Assembly: GCF_003719725.1 (NCBI RefSeq)
Contig: NZ_RIAX01000005.1
Coordinates: 124,001 to 188,000 of the forward strand
Length of the DNA stretch: 64,000 bases
From: Planococcus salinus
Lineage (GTDB): Bacteria; Bacillota; Bacilli; Bacillales_A; Planococcaceae
Direction: 5' to 3'
This document shows positions 26,896 to 35,023 of this stretch, piece after piece (position 1 is the stretch's first letter; every line of letters begins with the position of its first letter). Made by a program: the position numbers and the translations under genes. The notes below the pieces were generated by a model. The model had not been told where the DNA came from. It ran no database searches and was given only the letters and a program-made list of their open reading frames with translations.

Positions 26896-26992
26896 CCAAC
26901 AGGAATTCAGATTACGTCGTTTGGCTCAGTGAAAACCGGGAAAATAAAGAGTAGACATGCCATGGGAAAATTTTCTACAGGAGGGATTCATT

Positions 26993-27547
26993 ATCCAAAA
27001 GAAAATGAAACTTTCTTCCGGCTTTTTGGCTGCAGGCCTGATTGTGGGAGCCGGCGGAATGACTGCTCAGGCTGAGACTGCTACGGTGCAAGCAGGAGAT
27101 ACTTTTTGGGGACTGGCCCAGGAACACAATGTTTCAGTCCAGAATCTGATGGAATGGAACAGCGGAATTGACGCGTCGTCGATTCCCGTAGGCGCTGAAC
27201 TTATCGTCAGCATGGAAAACGGCAGCTCCATCGACCAGTTTCATACCATTAAACGGGGTGACACGTTCAACAGCATAGCGGACCTGTATCCAGGCGTTAC
27301 ACTCGTCGAACTGTTTGACTGGAATCCGGATGTTCATCCGAACAATCTCCAGATCGGTTCCGACATCCGCATCCAAGCACCGGACTTTGACTCCAGAGAA
27401 GAATTCCATACCATCGAGCCGGGCGAAACATTATACAGCATAGCGAATCTACACACAGGCGTTACGCTCGCTGAACTGTATGAATGGAATCCGGGCATCA
27501 ATCCGTACAACCTCGAGATCGGTTCAGACATTCGTGTATCCGGTTAA
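26993..27547 (+). CDS. Secreted protein with three LysM domains, probable non-ATG start
   Basis: 184 aa from the start chosen here. A signal peptide (KLSSGFLAAGLIVGAGGMTA, cleavage near QAE) is followed by three LysM repeats of about 44 residues each, starting VQAGDTFWGLAQEHNVSVQN, IKRGDTFNSIADLYPGVTLV and IEPGETLYSIANLHTGVTLA. They bind the glycan of peptidoglycan. No catalytic domain is present, so it is a pure wall-binding protein. AGGAGGG lies eight bases before an ATC codon at 26993; the first downstream ATG (27005) is 19 bases away and the upstream ATG (26957) has no site. Initiation at ATC (or ATT just before) is therefore likely. Related gene 24523 has the same leader with ATG. Confidence 0.85.
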   Translation: MQKKMKLSSGFLAAGLIVGAGGMTAQAETATVQAGDTFWGLAQEHNVSVQNLMEWNSGIDASSIPVGAELIVSMENGSSIDQFHTIKRGDTFNSIADLYPGVTLVELFDWNPDVHPNNLQIGSDIRIQAPDFDSREEFHTIEPGETLYSIANLHTGVTLAELYEWNPGINPYNLEIGSDIRVSG

Positions 27548-27552
27548 GAAAG

Positions 27553-27588
27553 AAAGACCCTTTACTGTTCAAACAGTAAAGGGTCTTT
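27553..27588. terminator. Intrinsic terminator after LysM gene
   Basis: AAAGACCCTTTACTGTT pairs perfectly with AACAGTAAAGGGTCTTT, followed by GCTTTG. It lies just after the LysM stop. The next gene, prs, is convergent, so it may serve both, although 155 bases separate it from the prs stop. Confidence 0.88.
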
Positions 27589-27743
27589 GCTTTGGGACTC
27601 TTTCAGAAATGGGAATTTTGCGCACGCTCGAATCGCGGTAAAAGCAAAATTGAATGATGTAAAATTGGCAAAAGTCGTAACGTAGGAGCGAAAAGTCGTA
27701 ACTCACTTCTCATAGCGCCGGCTCTCCGATTGTACACCGGAAC

Positions 27744-28694
27744 TTATTCAAATAAAGGCGTTACCGGCTTTTCATTGTGAACATGTTCGATCGCTTCGGC
27801 CAGCAGAGGAGCGACGGACAGAATGGTCATTTTAGGAATTTGTTTCTCCTGGGGCACGTGGATGGTGTTGGTGACCACCAATTCCGTAATGGCCGACTCG
27901 TCGATTTTTTGAACCGACTGGCCTGATAAGACGGCATGGGTGCAGCAGGCATATACAGCTTTCGCACCGTTTTCAGCCAGCACATTGGCAGCTGACGAAA
28001 CGGTGTTTGCCGTATCGATGATGTCGACAATAATGATGGCGTTTTTGCCTTTTATGTCTCCCACAATATTGATCGTTTCGGGCTCATCCGGATGCGGCCG
28101 GCGTTTATCGATAAAGCCGATCGGCACGTCCAGATAGTTTGCCAGTTTCCGGGCTCTTCCCAGCCCGCCGTTGTCCGGAGCTACCACAATGGCGTCTTCC
28201 AGGCTCTTATCGAGGAAATGCTCCGATAGGATTTTTCCGCCGAACAACTGGTCTACCGGCATGTTGAAGAACCCTTGGATTTGGGGAGCGTGAAAATCCA
28301 TTGTAATGATGTGGGTCGCTCCTGCCTTTGCCAGCATGTTGGCGACCAGTTTGGCCGTGATCGGTTCACGCGAAGCCGCTTTCCGGTCCTGCCGCGCATA
28401 GCCGTAATACGGAATGACCACGTTTATGGTTTCCGCAGATGCCCGCTTTAACGCATCAATCATGATCAGCAGTTCCATGACATGTTCATGGCCCGGCTGC
28501 GAAGTCGATTGCACCAGGTAGACTTCTGCCCCCCGGACACTTTCTTCTATATTAATCTGCACTTCCCCATCGCTGAAACGGGTGATGGAACTTTTGCCCA
28601 GCTCACAGCCAAGTAAGTCTGCGATTTCCTTGGCCAGTTCCGGATTCGAATTTAATGTGAAGATCTTAAACTTTTTTCCCAATTGATAAGGCAC
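27744..28694 (-). CDS. prs: Ribose-phosphate pyrophosphokinase (Prs paralogue with altered PRPP loop)
   Basis: 316 aa, standard class I length. It makes PRPP from ribose 5-phosphate and ATP. Family motifs are [20 protein letters not shown] at the start, [30 protein letters not shown] and [16 protein letters not shown]. Two catalytic regions differ from the usual sequence: the PRPP-binding loop reads VDIIDTANT where the consensus is DDIIDTAGT, and the flexible-loop approach reads [12 protein letters not shown] where SPDHGGVTRARK is usual. It starts at GTG, seven bases after AAGGAGG. The glmU and spoVG neighbours of the housekeeping prs are absent, so this is probably a second copy. Confidence 0.9.
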   Translation of the reverse strand: MPYQLGKKFKIFTLNSNPELAKEIADLLGCELGKSSITRFSDGEVQINIEESVRGAEVYLVQSTSQPGHEHVMELLIMIDALKRASAETINVVIPYYGYARQDRKAASREPITAKLVANMLAKAGATHIITMDFHAPQIQGFFNMPVDQLFGGKILSEHFLDKSLEDAIVVAPDNGGLGRARKLANYLDVPIGFIDKRRPHPDEPETINIVGDIKGKNAIIIVDIIDTANTVSSAANVLAENGAKAVYACCTHAVLSGQSVQKIDESAITELVVTNTIHVPQEKQIPKMTILSVAPLLAEAIEHVHNEKPVTPLFE

Positions 28695-28904
28695 ATGGAC
28701 GCCTCCTTCGTAAATTCAGTCCGCAGCGCCTGACAGGGCCGGTTCTATGCAAGCCAACCACCTGCCAGACGAGCTGTATCGGTTGATTTTATAATAACGC
28801 TTTGTGGCTGTGTTGGCCAATAGTTACAGGTGATTTTCACTTTTCGGAAGAGTGAAGAGGTGGAAGGCTTATGGATTTTTGCTGGTGAAGGAGGTTTGGT
28901 GAAC

Positions 28905-28998
28905 ATGTGAATGCCGTGTCGAGAAACCTTTGTGGTTCCTTGACACGGCGTTTTTTCTGGAATTGTTGTACGTAAAGTGAATTGATCCTGGCACAGTG
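28905..28998 (+). repeat. Hairpin repeat copy E
   Basis: The core at 28911-28952 is GCCGTGTC...GACACGGC followed by GTTTTTTC. To its right GTAAAGTGAATTGATCCTGG and CACAG match the right end of full copies. The left end is not recognisable. It fills most of the 347-bp space between the prs-like and nuclease genes. Confidence 0.75.
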
Positions 28999-29041
28999 AC
29001 ATGATGTTAAATAAGACGTTCACCAACACAGCGGGAATTCA

Positions 29042-30271
29042 TCAATGAACAATCACTTTTCTTAGAAATTGAAAAGCATTCTCCAAATCTCTTTGTTCTT
29101 CTTCAAGACCAATATAATCTCTATTGGTTTGTGAAATGAAACGATACATTTCTCCATCCCACTTTAAATTCTTCACCTTTTCTGCTGTCCAATAGGGATT
29201 TAGAATTTTAAATTCTCCACCCCTGATATTATAGCGTGCTGTTTTCGCCAACTCTTTAGCCAGTTCATATCCTACTTCCCAAAGAGCGGCATCTGTTTCT
29301 CGCTTGAAATGTCTAAAATCGATATTGAATTTCAATCCGTATTGATAAGCCGTCCTGTATCGGATATCCTGCTGTCCATCAGCGTCAATCCAACCTATAT
29401 GAATCCTCAATCCGGGACCATGAACAGTTGGCAAATCAAACCGAAATGCTTTTTTGTTAGGTGTACAATTCCCGTTCCAACTAAGTTCTTTCATAAAGGA
29501 TAAAATTTGTTCATAGGTCGGAATTACACTGTCAGCAAGAAGAAGAGGGATTTTATCAGGAGTAGGTACAATTTCTTGTTTCTGTTTCATAAAGGATTTC
29601 CATGTGCCATACCTTAAATATTCACTTTCCTCTTTTTGAACACTTGATGCGTTTTTTGTAAAAAGAACATGGGGAGTGTTGTTTTGAAAAGTAATATAAG
29701 CGCTTGAGAAATTATCCTCTTTCGGCCGGTTGGTCCAAATTTCTTCATTAAATTGATCTGACAAAACACATTGGATCAGCTCGCCTGCTTTTATTTTTTT
29801 AAAAGTGCTTTCATACAAATCCAACCCTTTACTGTAGTCTTTGTTTAGAAATAATGCCCAATGGCAGAATGCTTCTACTAAACTTTCTGTGTTCGCTGGA
29901 ATAAATTCCGGAAAAACGGTTCCCGCACTTTCTTTTACAATATATCTTCTTGCTCCAAGCACGAGTTCCTGTTCAGTTCTTTTCTGCAATGACTTTGCAT
30001 ATAAACCGATTTGATTTGTCCAGATAGTTGAGTTCCACTCTGTATTGTTGCAAAGTTTTGCTTCAATCAGCCAAACTTCCCCATCCTCATCTGTCCCTAA
30101 CAGATCAAGGATCCCTGCATTATAATCGCCTTTCCCATCTACAAGCAATATTTCATATCCCCAAATAAATAACCTTCTTTCTTTCCCTTCAATGGTCAAT
30201 GGATGTTTAGATGTGTACTTAATAAACCTGTTAACCAACTCCTGCTCAATTGCATATTCAGAAATAATCAA
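29042..30271 (-). CDS. PD-(D/E)XK nuclease-like protein
   Basis: 409 aa. An N-terminal endonuclease-like core of about 110 residues carries Asp56 in NAGILDLLG, the ExK motif in VWLIEAKLCNN (Glu70, Lys72), and QIGLYAKSL after it, as in DUF91/NucS-like and restriction endonuclease folds. The C-terminal 280 residues are not recognised but contain a conserved-looking TVHGPGLRIHIGW segment. No methylase or helicase partner is adjacent. It starts at TTG ten bases after AAGGAGG. Lower GC than the genes at 1-29 kb and the company of other solitary nucleases suggest horizontal transfer and a defence or conflict role, which is inference. Confidence 0.75.
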   Translation of the reverse strand: MIISEYAIEQELVNRFIKYTSKHPLTIEGKERRLFIWGYEILLVDGKGDYNAGILDLLGTDEDGEVWLIEAKLCNNTEWNSTIWTNQIGLYAKSLQKRTEQELVLGARRYIVKESAGTVFPEFIPANTESLVEAFCHWALFLNKDYSKGLDLYESTFKKIKAGELIQCVLSDQFNEEIWTNRPKEDNFSSAYITFQNNTPHVLFTKNASSVQKEESEYLRYGTWKSFMKQKQEIVPTPDKIPLLLADSVIPTYEQILSFMKELSWNGNCTPNKKAFRFDLPTVHGPGLRIHIGWIDADGQQDIRYRTAYQYGLKFNIDFRHFKRETDAALWEVGYELAKELAKTARYNIRGGEFKILNPYWTAEKVKNLKWDGEMYRFISQTNRDYIGLEEEQRDLENAFQFLRKVIVH

Positions 30272-30312
30272 TCTTCTGTCTCCTCCTTAAAAGATTACTT
30301 CAATTTATCCAT

Positions 30313-30345
30313 AGTTTTAGAAGTGACTGCGCTTTGATTGCTTTA
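30313..30345 (+). repeat. 33-nt perfect repeat, copy 1
   Basis: AGTTTTAGAAGTGACTGCGC and the next 13 bases are identical to 50608-50640. It lies 42 bases upstream of the start of the nuclease gene at 29042-30271. The other copy abuts hairpin repeat copy H. Its role is unknown. Confidence 0.85.
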
Positions 30346-30503
30346 GTTTTGATTGAAGGTATTGAAAATAACCTACTGTGAGTAGCAGCTAACCTTTTTC
30401 ACTTCTCAAAGCTTATTAACATAGCGGTTTACACATTTTGGGGCGCTGAAGACAGTTTATGAGCCACCTATGATCTCAATGAAAGTTTATAATAGGACCA
30501 TAC

Positions 30504-31502
30504 TCAATATCTCTTCAGTTCCTCTATCGTTTTGGAAAGATCGACAATCCCTTCCGCGTCTGTGACAATATAACCTTGTCGTTCTGCCACTGTCATCGTT
30601 TTGCCGCTCTGGGTTCTCGCTGGCTTTTTCAAGTGTAAATTTCTCTTTTCAGAAATCGCGAGCGTTTCTTTTATCGCCTTTCTCCGAAGCGCTGAGCGGT
30701 TTTCTTCTTCTCCAGCAGTAATTTTTACACATAACCGTTCACGTTCAAGTTGCATATAAAAGTGCCCGTCAGCTTGTGAAGTCCACCAGAACCCCCAAAA
30801 TCCCCCTCGCGGATTTGCGACGTATCCCCAGTCTCCTGGAATTTCTGTTTGCAACGCTTGATAAAATCCTTGCCAAGCATGAGTCTTCCATTCTGCTACC
30901 GGCGTAGTTTTATAAGCAGCAATACTCGCCTCAAGCTTTTGTAAATGACGATGGTAGTCAATGAAAATCGGATTTGCCACTCCGTTTTCGATTCCATTAT
31001 CAAGGATTGCCAGCATCAAACTTCGATTGAATGGTTGATAACCAGCTTTCAAGACAGAACGGTAATTGCTTTGATCGCCGATTTTATAGTAAATCGCGAG
31101 TTGAACCAAATCGGGAAAGTTTTCTTTTACAGAATCCTTATAGCGGTTCAGTTGGTCGGAATGATTTTTGGTATGGGTTTTATCTTCTATTAAAATGGCA
31201 TATTCATTATTAACGATGGCCAACACATCTAAAGATTTGAATTGGCGTTCAATTTTAATGGATTGAATCATAGGGGTAGGAAGATCATGGAGTTTGAAAA
31301 TAGTTGAAATAAAACTATTTGCTGCATTGTGGAGCTGCGGATCAATTGCTTCGTATTCGGGGGCCGTCCAAGCCATTAGCCAACAAAGGAAGGCATCTTG
31401 CGACAGTTCACTTGTTGCGTACTGGAAGAGATTTGGTGTTTCTACCGAAGATAAAATTTTTTCAGCACTATTCATTTCAGTACCTAAACGTAGACTTTGC
31501 AT
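30504..31502 (-). CDS. PD-(D/E)XK nuclease superfamily protein
   Basis: 332 aa. The N-terminus has NLFQYATSELSQDAFLCWLM, a hallmark of a common solitary PD-(D/E)XK family (PF14281-like). The nuclease core has IERQFKSLDVLAIVNNE (Asp92) and YAILIEDKTHT (Glu106, Lys108), followed by HSDQLNRYKDSV. The C-terminal half (AWQGFYQALQTEIPGDWGYV, GGFWGFWW) is family specific and probably recognises a ligand or DNA. AAGGAG lies 12 bases before the ATG, and the first ten residues may not be translated if the ATG at codon 10 is used. It is a single gene in the accessory region. Its biological target is unknown. Confidence 0.85.
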   Translation of the reverse strand: MQSLRLGTEMNSAEKILSSVETPNLFQYATSELSQDAFLCWLMAWTAPEYEAIDPQLHNAANSFISTIFKLHDLPTPMIQSIKIERQFKSLDVLAIVNNEYAILIEDKTHTKNHSDQLNRYKDSVKENFPDLVQLAIYYKIGDQSNYRSVLKAGYQPFNRSLMLAILDNGIENGVANPIFIDYHRHLQKLEASIAAYKTTPVAEWKTHAWQGFYQALQTEIPGDWGYVANPRGGFWGFWWTSQADGHFYMQLERERLCVKITAGEEENRSALRRKAIKETLAISEKRNLHLKKPARTQSGKTMTVAERQGYIVTDAEGIVDLSKTIEELKRY

Positions 31503-31896
31503 ATTTCTTTCACACTCCTTATTTTTACTACTTTCTTAGACGATTAGTGTCGATCATGAAGATTTGTGTAAATGATTATCTAACTACTCGTTACATCATG
31601 GTTTTCTAATCAATTAGTATTTTATTTTTGAAAGACTGATTAAGACGAGCGGTTGCTCGTTAAGCTCCTCGCCTTTGATTGTGTAAGTCTCATTTTAGCA
31701 GTGGGATTTCGTTGAATAACTATCAAACTATATCCCTATAATTCTTAGTTTGCCGCTCGCTCTGTTCCTTCTGTTTCCAAGACGCTTTTATCTGGCTTGT
31801 TCGATTCCAAAAGTCATCAAAGTCGTCCTTCTTTCCCTTTGCTTTAGTATATGGACGAGAAGAAAGGCACTATCCCTCGGGATACCCCGTCAGTGC
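31503..31896. other. Intergenic region, no gene seen
   Basis: About 390 bases of AT-rich sequence between two minus-strand genes. There are no convincing open frames, hairpins or repeat copies. The promoter of the 30504-31502 gene should lie at its left end. Confidence 0.5.
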
Positions 31897-32307
31897 TCAC
31901 CTTAGAAACCTCCTGTAATTCGGGTCGATTTTTCTGCGGTCGATGTCGTGGACAGTGATGACATCCCACTCCTCATCCTCCCAGTAGCCGCCAATCATTG
32001 GCGAGATGATGACCTTCAACATGATCGGCAACCCTTCCTCCGCCGCCGCGAGGGCTTGCCGGGCGATTTCTTCGCGCTGTTTCAGGGTGAATCCGCCGAC
32101 GGGGATGATGCGGTTGGTGCCTTCCCCCGTAGCGCGGTCATAAAGGTCGATGTGCAGGGACCCTTCCTGCTGGCTGACACGGATCCTGGCCTTCTCCCCT
32201 TTCACATCCACGTCCCACATCTCCTTCTCGGCAAACTCTTCCAACATCTCTCTAAAGGCGTCCACTCCATACTTTGCCGTATACCAGTTGTCTTCCCAAG
32301 GTTCCAT
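31897..32307 (-). CDS. Hypothetical protein
   Basis: 136 aa, acidic, no signal peptide or membrane segment. It begins MEPWEDNWYTAKYGVDAFRE and has a beta-rich middle (RIRVSQQEGSLHIDLYDRAT) and a C-terminus with PMIGGYWEDEEWDVITVHDI. AAAGGGGT precedes the ATG. GC content and codon use are like the core genes rather than the adjacent nuclease genes. The family is not recognised. Confidence 0.65.
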   Translation of the reverse strand: MEPWEDNWYTAKYGVDAFREMLEEFAEKEMWDVDVKGEKARIRVSQQEGSLHIDLYDRATGEGTNRIIPVGGFTLKQREEIARQALAAAEEGLPIMLKVIISPMIGGYWEDEEWDVITVHDIDRRKIDPNYRRFLR

Positions 32308-32511
32308 ACTGTCTACCCCTTTCTGTCAGTGTATTCAACAAGCGGATTTTTATTGCATGACCGAGGACGTGCGGGAATATCTCCGGCACCCTGCACATCA
32401 ATTGCTGAATCGGTTGGTTAGCGGAGCTCGATACGAACGCATAAGTGATACATGACCGCTATTCTTTTGGCTATGTTTCCGCTTCACATGAAATTATTTC
32501 AACAAAAACTT

Positions 32512-33339
32512 TTACTGGACCTGCAAATATTTTTCTTCAAATTCTTTGTAATGCTTTTCCAGTTTGTTTGAAAAACTCGGATGTTCTTCTAATTGGTCGT
32601 TCATCCTCTCCAGCAGCGATTCCCAAGTGACCATTCGAATATTCTTGTGCAATTCAGGCACTACAATCTTGTCCATCACATTTTTATATTCCTTGTGGAG
32701 CTTCAGGTTTTGCCCAGGGCAGATATTCACCAATAACCTTTCATCTCCCCATTCCAGATGAGCGATGTTCCGCAGTAATTGATAATTCTTCCCCAAGGCT
32801 TCAAGTTCATCCACACCCGAACGGATCTTGCCCGTGAGCATTTCCCGGTAAACGTTCTGGTATTGCCTTTCAAGCGTTTCGCAGGAAGTGGATTTGCCAA
32901 ATCCCTTTTCCATATATTTAATTTCAAACAATATTTCTTTACCAGATTTCAATTTCATGTAAAAGTCGAAATTTGTTTTTTCTCCTCCAGGCAGGATGTG
33001 CTCGAACGCCGCTTCTTCAATTTGCTCATCCGGCAGATTCAATACCTTCAATACTAAAGACAATTGATGCTCTACAATCAATGGATAAAAAAAGTTAAGG
33101 CACATGGCTTGAGAAGAATTCAGGTGATGAAAAAATTGGTGAAGCTTGATCTTTTCAGCCTTCACATAATTTTCGGTCTCATGCCTGTAGGCACTCAGAA
33201 AATTTAATTCCCGCTTGTCCTTCGGAAGGATATAATGATATTCCTTCACACCTCCTCGCCAATTCTCAGGCTTGGTTATGGCTAATTTTGTCCTTTTGTA
33301 ATTCGCTAAGTGATTCTTTATTAGTTGGTCATACGTCAA
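32512..33339 (-). CDS. PD-(D/E)XK nuclease-like protein, paralogue 1
   Basis: 275 aa. The core is TNFDFYMKLKSGKEILFEIK, with Asp125 and the ExK motif (Glu139, Lys141) followed by YMEKGFGK. Conserved segments shared with the 51050-51874 protein include WRGG/K..YHYILP, LHQFFHHLNSSQA and NFFYPLI. The pair looks about 60% identical by eye. It resembles a putative restriction endonuclease family of about 270 aa found in many bacteria. It starts at TTG, seven bases after GGAGG; the paralogue has the same TTG start and leader. No modification enzyme is nearby. A role in defence is inferred. Confidence 0.75.
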   Translation of the reverse strand: MTYDQLIKNHLANYKRTKLAITKPENWRGGVKEYHYILPKDKRELNFLSAYRHETENYVKAEKIKLHQFFHHLNSSQAMCLNFFYPLIVEHQLSLVLKVLNLPDEQIEEAAFEHILPGGEKTNFDFYMKLKSGKEILFEIKYMEKGFGKSTSCETLERQYQNVYREMLTGKIRSGVDELEALGKNYQLLRNIAHLEWGDERLLVNICPGQNLKLHKEYKNVMDKIVVPELHKNIRMVTWESLLERMNDQLEEHPSFSNKLEKHYKEFEEKYLQVQ

Positions 33340-33642
33340 AACATCGCCTCCCTATTATTTACATAAGCCTGAAGCGCTTTCTGTCTTAGGTGTCGGTAGC
33401 CTAATTAGATTTTAACATCAAAAATCATAAGTTTACAGATTATTCAGAATAATTAATAGTTAAATTCTATTCTTGTTATCAATCAAGCCTAAGCAACTCC
33501 ATAAAAAAATGCCCATATGGACACTTCTCGTTTCACCTATTTAATCAATTCAACGTATACCCTTTCGCTGCCATCCTCTTTCTCATCTTTTAAAAATCTC
33601 ACCTCTAGAATTGAGCGAACCATCCAATTGGACACTAACAAA

Positions 33643-33726
33643 AAATGATTGCCCCTAACCCAATACGCCATCTTCATTCATTTTCAAGGAATGAAAATAA
33701 GGCATAAGTGTTAGAGGCAATCATTG
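33643..33726. repeat. Long inverted repeat, about 17-bp arms
   Basis: AATGATTGCCCCTAAC at the left pairs with GTTAGAGGCAATCATT at the right across about 50 bases that contain a second imperfect inverted repeat (TTCATT...AATGAA). It lies in a 560-bp gene-free stretch. It is unrelated to the GCCGTGTC family and may be a terminator, small RNA or the ends of a small lost element. Confidence 0.6.
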
Positions 33727-33902
33727 GTATCTGCATAAGCTTCTGAAATTATCATAGCAGAGTCTGAAATAAAAGAAACTATTTTTTGTCATAGCATCTG
33801 TTTGATACATCGATGGGCAATGTTTCTTTCTCTGTAATCCGATTTGAGTATTAATTGATTACAACAAAAATATGCTACTATATAAGAAAGAGGTGAGCGA
33901 CA

Positions 33903-34124
33903 ATGGGTTCAAAACGGAAACTGGAAATAGCAAGCATAGCCATGAAGGAACGCCGGAATTCCAAGTCGACTCTGCCAGATGATTTCCTGAAAACTTTGGA
34001 AGAGAGGACAGAAGCGGTTATTCCTGATTTAAAACCGGGTCGCCAGCGTCCCCGTTCTGAAGACGAAGCAAAAATCCTTCTGATGTTTGAAAAAGATTAT
34101 GGTAAACAGAGCGGAAAAATATAA
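33903..34124 (+). CDS. Small hypothetical protein
   Basis: 73 aa, basic N-terminus (MGSKRKLEIASIAMKERRNS) and a charged C-terminus (DEAKILLMFEKDYGKQSGKI). GAGGTG lies nine bases before the ATG, and a strong terminator follows at 34161-34198, so it is a complete small transcription unit. TTGATT and TATACT-like sequences near 33856-33880 could be its promoter. There is no membrane segment or known domain. Confidence 0.6.
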   Translation: MGSKRKLEIASIAMKERRNSKSTLPDDFLKTLEERTEAVIPDLKPGRQRPRSEDEAKILLMFEKDYGKQSGKI

Positions 34125-34160
34125 AGATAAATTAGCCGAGGTATTCTTCAAAACGATCAA

Positions 34161-34198
34161 AGAGCAAGAGCAGTAATGTTACTGTTCTTGCTCTTTTT
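34161..34198 (+). terminator. Intrinsic terminator
   Basis: AGAGCAAGAGCAGTAA pairs with TTACTGTTCTTGCTCT (one mismatch), followed by TTTT. It closes the small gene at 33903-34124. Confidence 0.88.
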
Positions 34199-34294
34199 CT
34201 ATAAACTTTCGACAATATGTAAAGCCCTTTACTAACATTATCTGGTTCTTACTTTTGTATATCTTTTGACTAAATCATGACTGTTCACACAAAG

Positions 34295-34348
34295 TCACGA
34301 AATTGCACAATGAGAAATATTGCCCTTTGTGCAATTTCGTGATATAAC
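34295..34348 (+). promoter_or_regulatory. Promoter and inverted-repeat operator of tetR-MMPL copy 1
   Basis: TCACGAAATTGCACAA (34295-34310) and TTGTGCAATTTCGTGA (34327-34342) are perfect 16-nt inverted repeats 16 bases apart. TTGCCC (34320-34325) and TATAAC (34343-34348), 17 bases apart, form a promoter whose spacer is the right half-site, the classic layout for autorepression by the TetR protein encoded next. All parts are conserved at copy 2. Confidence 0.78.
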
Positions 34349-34376
34349 TTTAACGTATCTTAAATGAGGTGAAGAA

Positions 34377-34988
34377 ATGGCAGAAAGCAGTTTGCGGGAT
34401 AAGAAGAAAGAGGCGACGCGCAAGGCATTAGCCGAAGCTGCCTTTGGACTCGCTGTCGAGCGCGGGGTCGATGGTTTTGTGGTGGAAGATATTGTGACGG
34501 AGGCGGGCTATTCACGGCGGACATTCGCCAATTATTTTTCCTGCAAGGAAGAGGCGATTGCGAATTCGCTGGGTCTGGATGAATATCTGCAGCCGGGCGA
34601 TCAATTTGAATTTTCTCCGCAAGATCATACACCTTTAAGTACCATTGAAATTTTTATCCGCCGCAGTTTTACGATCAATAAACTGAAGCGGTTGAATCAG
34701 CTTATTTCATTGTCCAGGGAGCATCCGGCGCTCAGGCTGTATGTGACCGGCGCGTTGAAGGAAATGCAGGATTTTGCAGGACGCGGCATCAGTAAAGAAT
34801 ATGGCAGCGATTATCCGCCGGAATATTATCATATTCTGATTGGCGCTGTGTTCGGGGCGATTCTCCCGGTTCTCGATGAAAGCTTCGACGTAAATTTGCC
34901 GGAAGATGAAGAACAGATCGAAAAAAGCAATGAGTTCAATCAGTATATGGATACCGTTTTTGCTCATTTACGAAAAGGGTTCAACTGA
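34377..34988 (+). CDS. TetR-family transcriptional regulator (copy 1)
   Basis: 203 aa. The N-terminal HTH is KKEATRKALAEAAFGLAVER followed by the recognition region VEDIVTEAGYSRRTFANYF, then CKEEAIANSL. The C-terminal two thirds are a helical ligand-binding domain specific to this subfamily. GAGGTGAAG precedes the ATG. The MMPL exporter gene starts 35 bases after its stop, so the pair is an operon that the regulator probably represses through the inverted repeat at 34295-34342 until an exporter substrate binds. Copy 2 at 56202 differs at 13 positions, two of them near the recognition helix (E/K and G/S). Confidence 0.93.
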   Translation: MAESSLRDKKKEATRKALAEAAFGLAVERGVDGFVVEDIVTEAGYSRRTFANYFSCKEEAIANSLGLDEYLQPGDQFEFSPQDHTPLSTIEIFIRRSFTINKLKRLNQLISLSREHPALRLYVTGALKEMQDFAGRGISKEYGSDYPPEYYHILIGAVFGAILPVLDESFDVNLPEDEEQIEKSNEFNQYMDTVFAHLRKGFN

Positions 34989-35023
34989 ACAAATTAAAAC
35001 AACCAAAGAACGGAGTTGCACAC

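Noticed and set aside
29042-33339. Classical restriction-modification system
   Set aside because: No DNA methylase or specificity subunit motif (such as NPPY or FxGxG with partner) was found in any frame of this interval.
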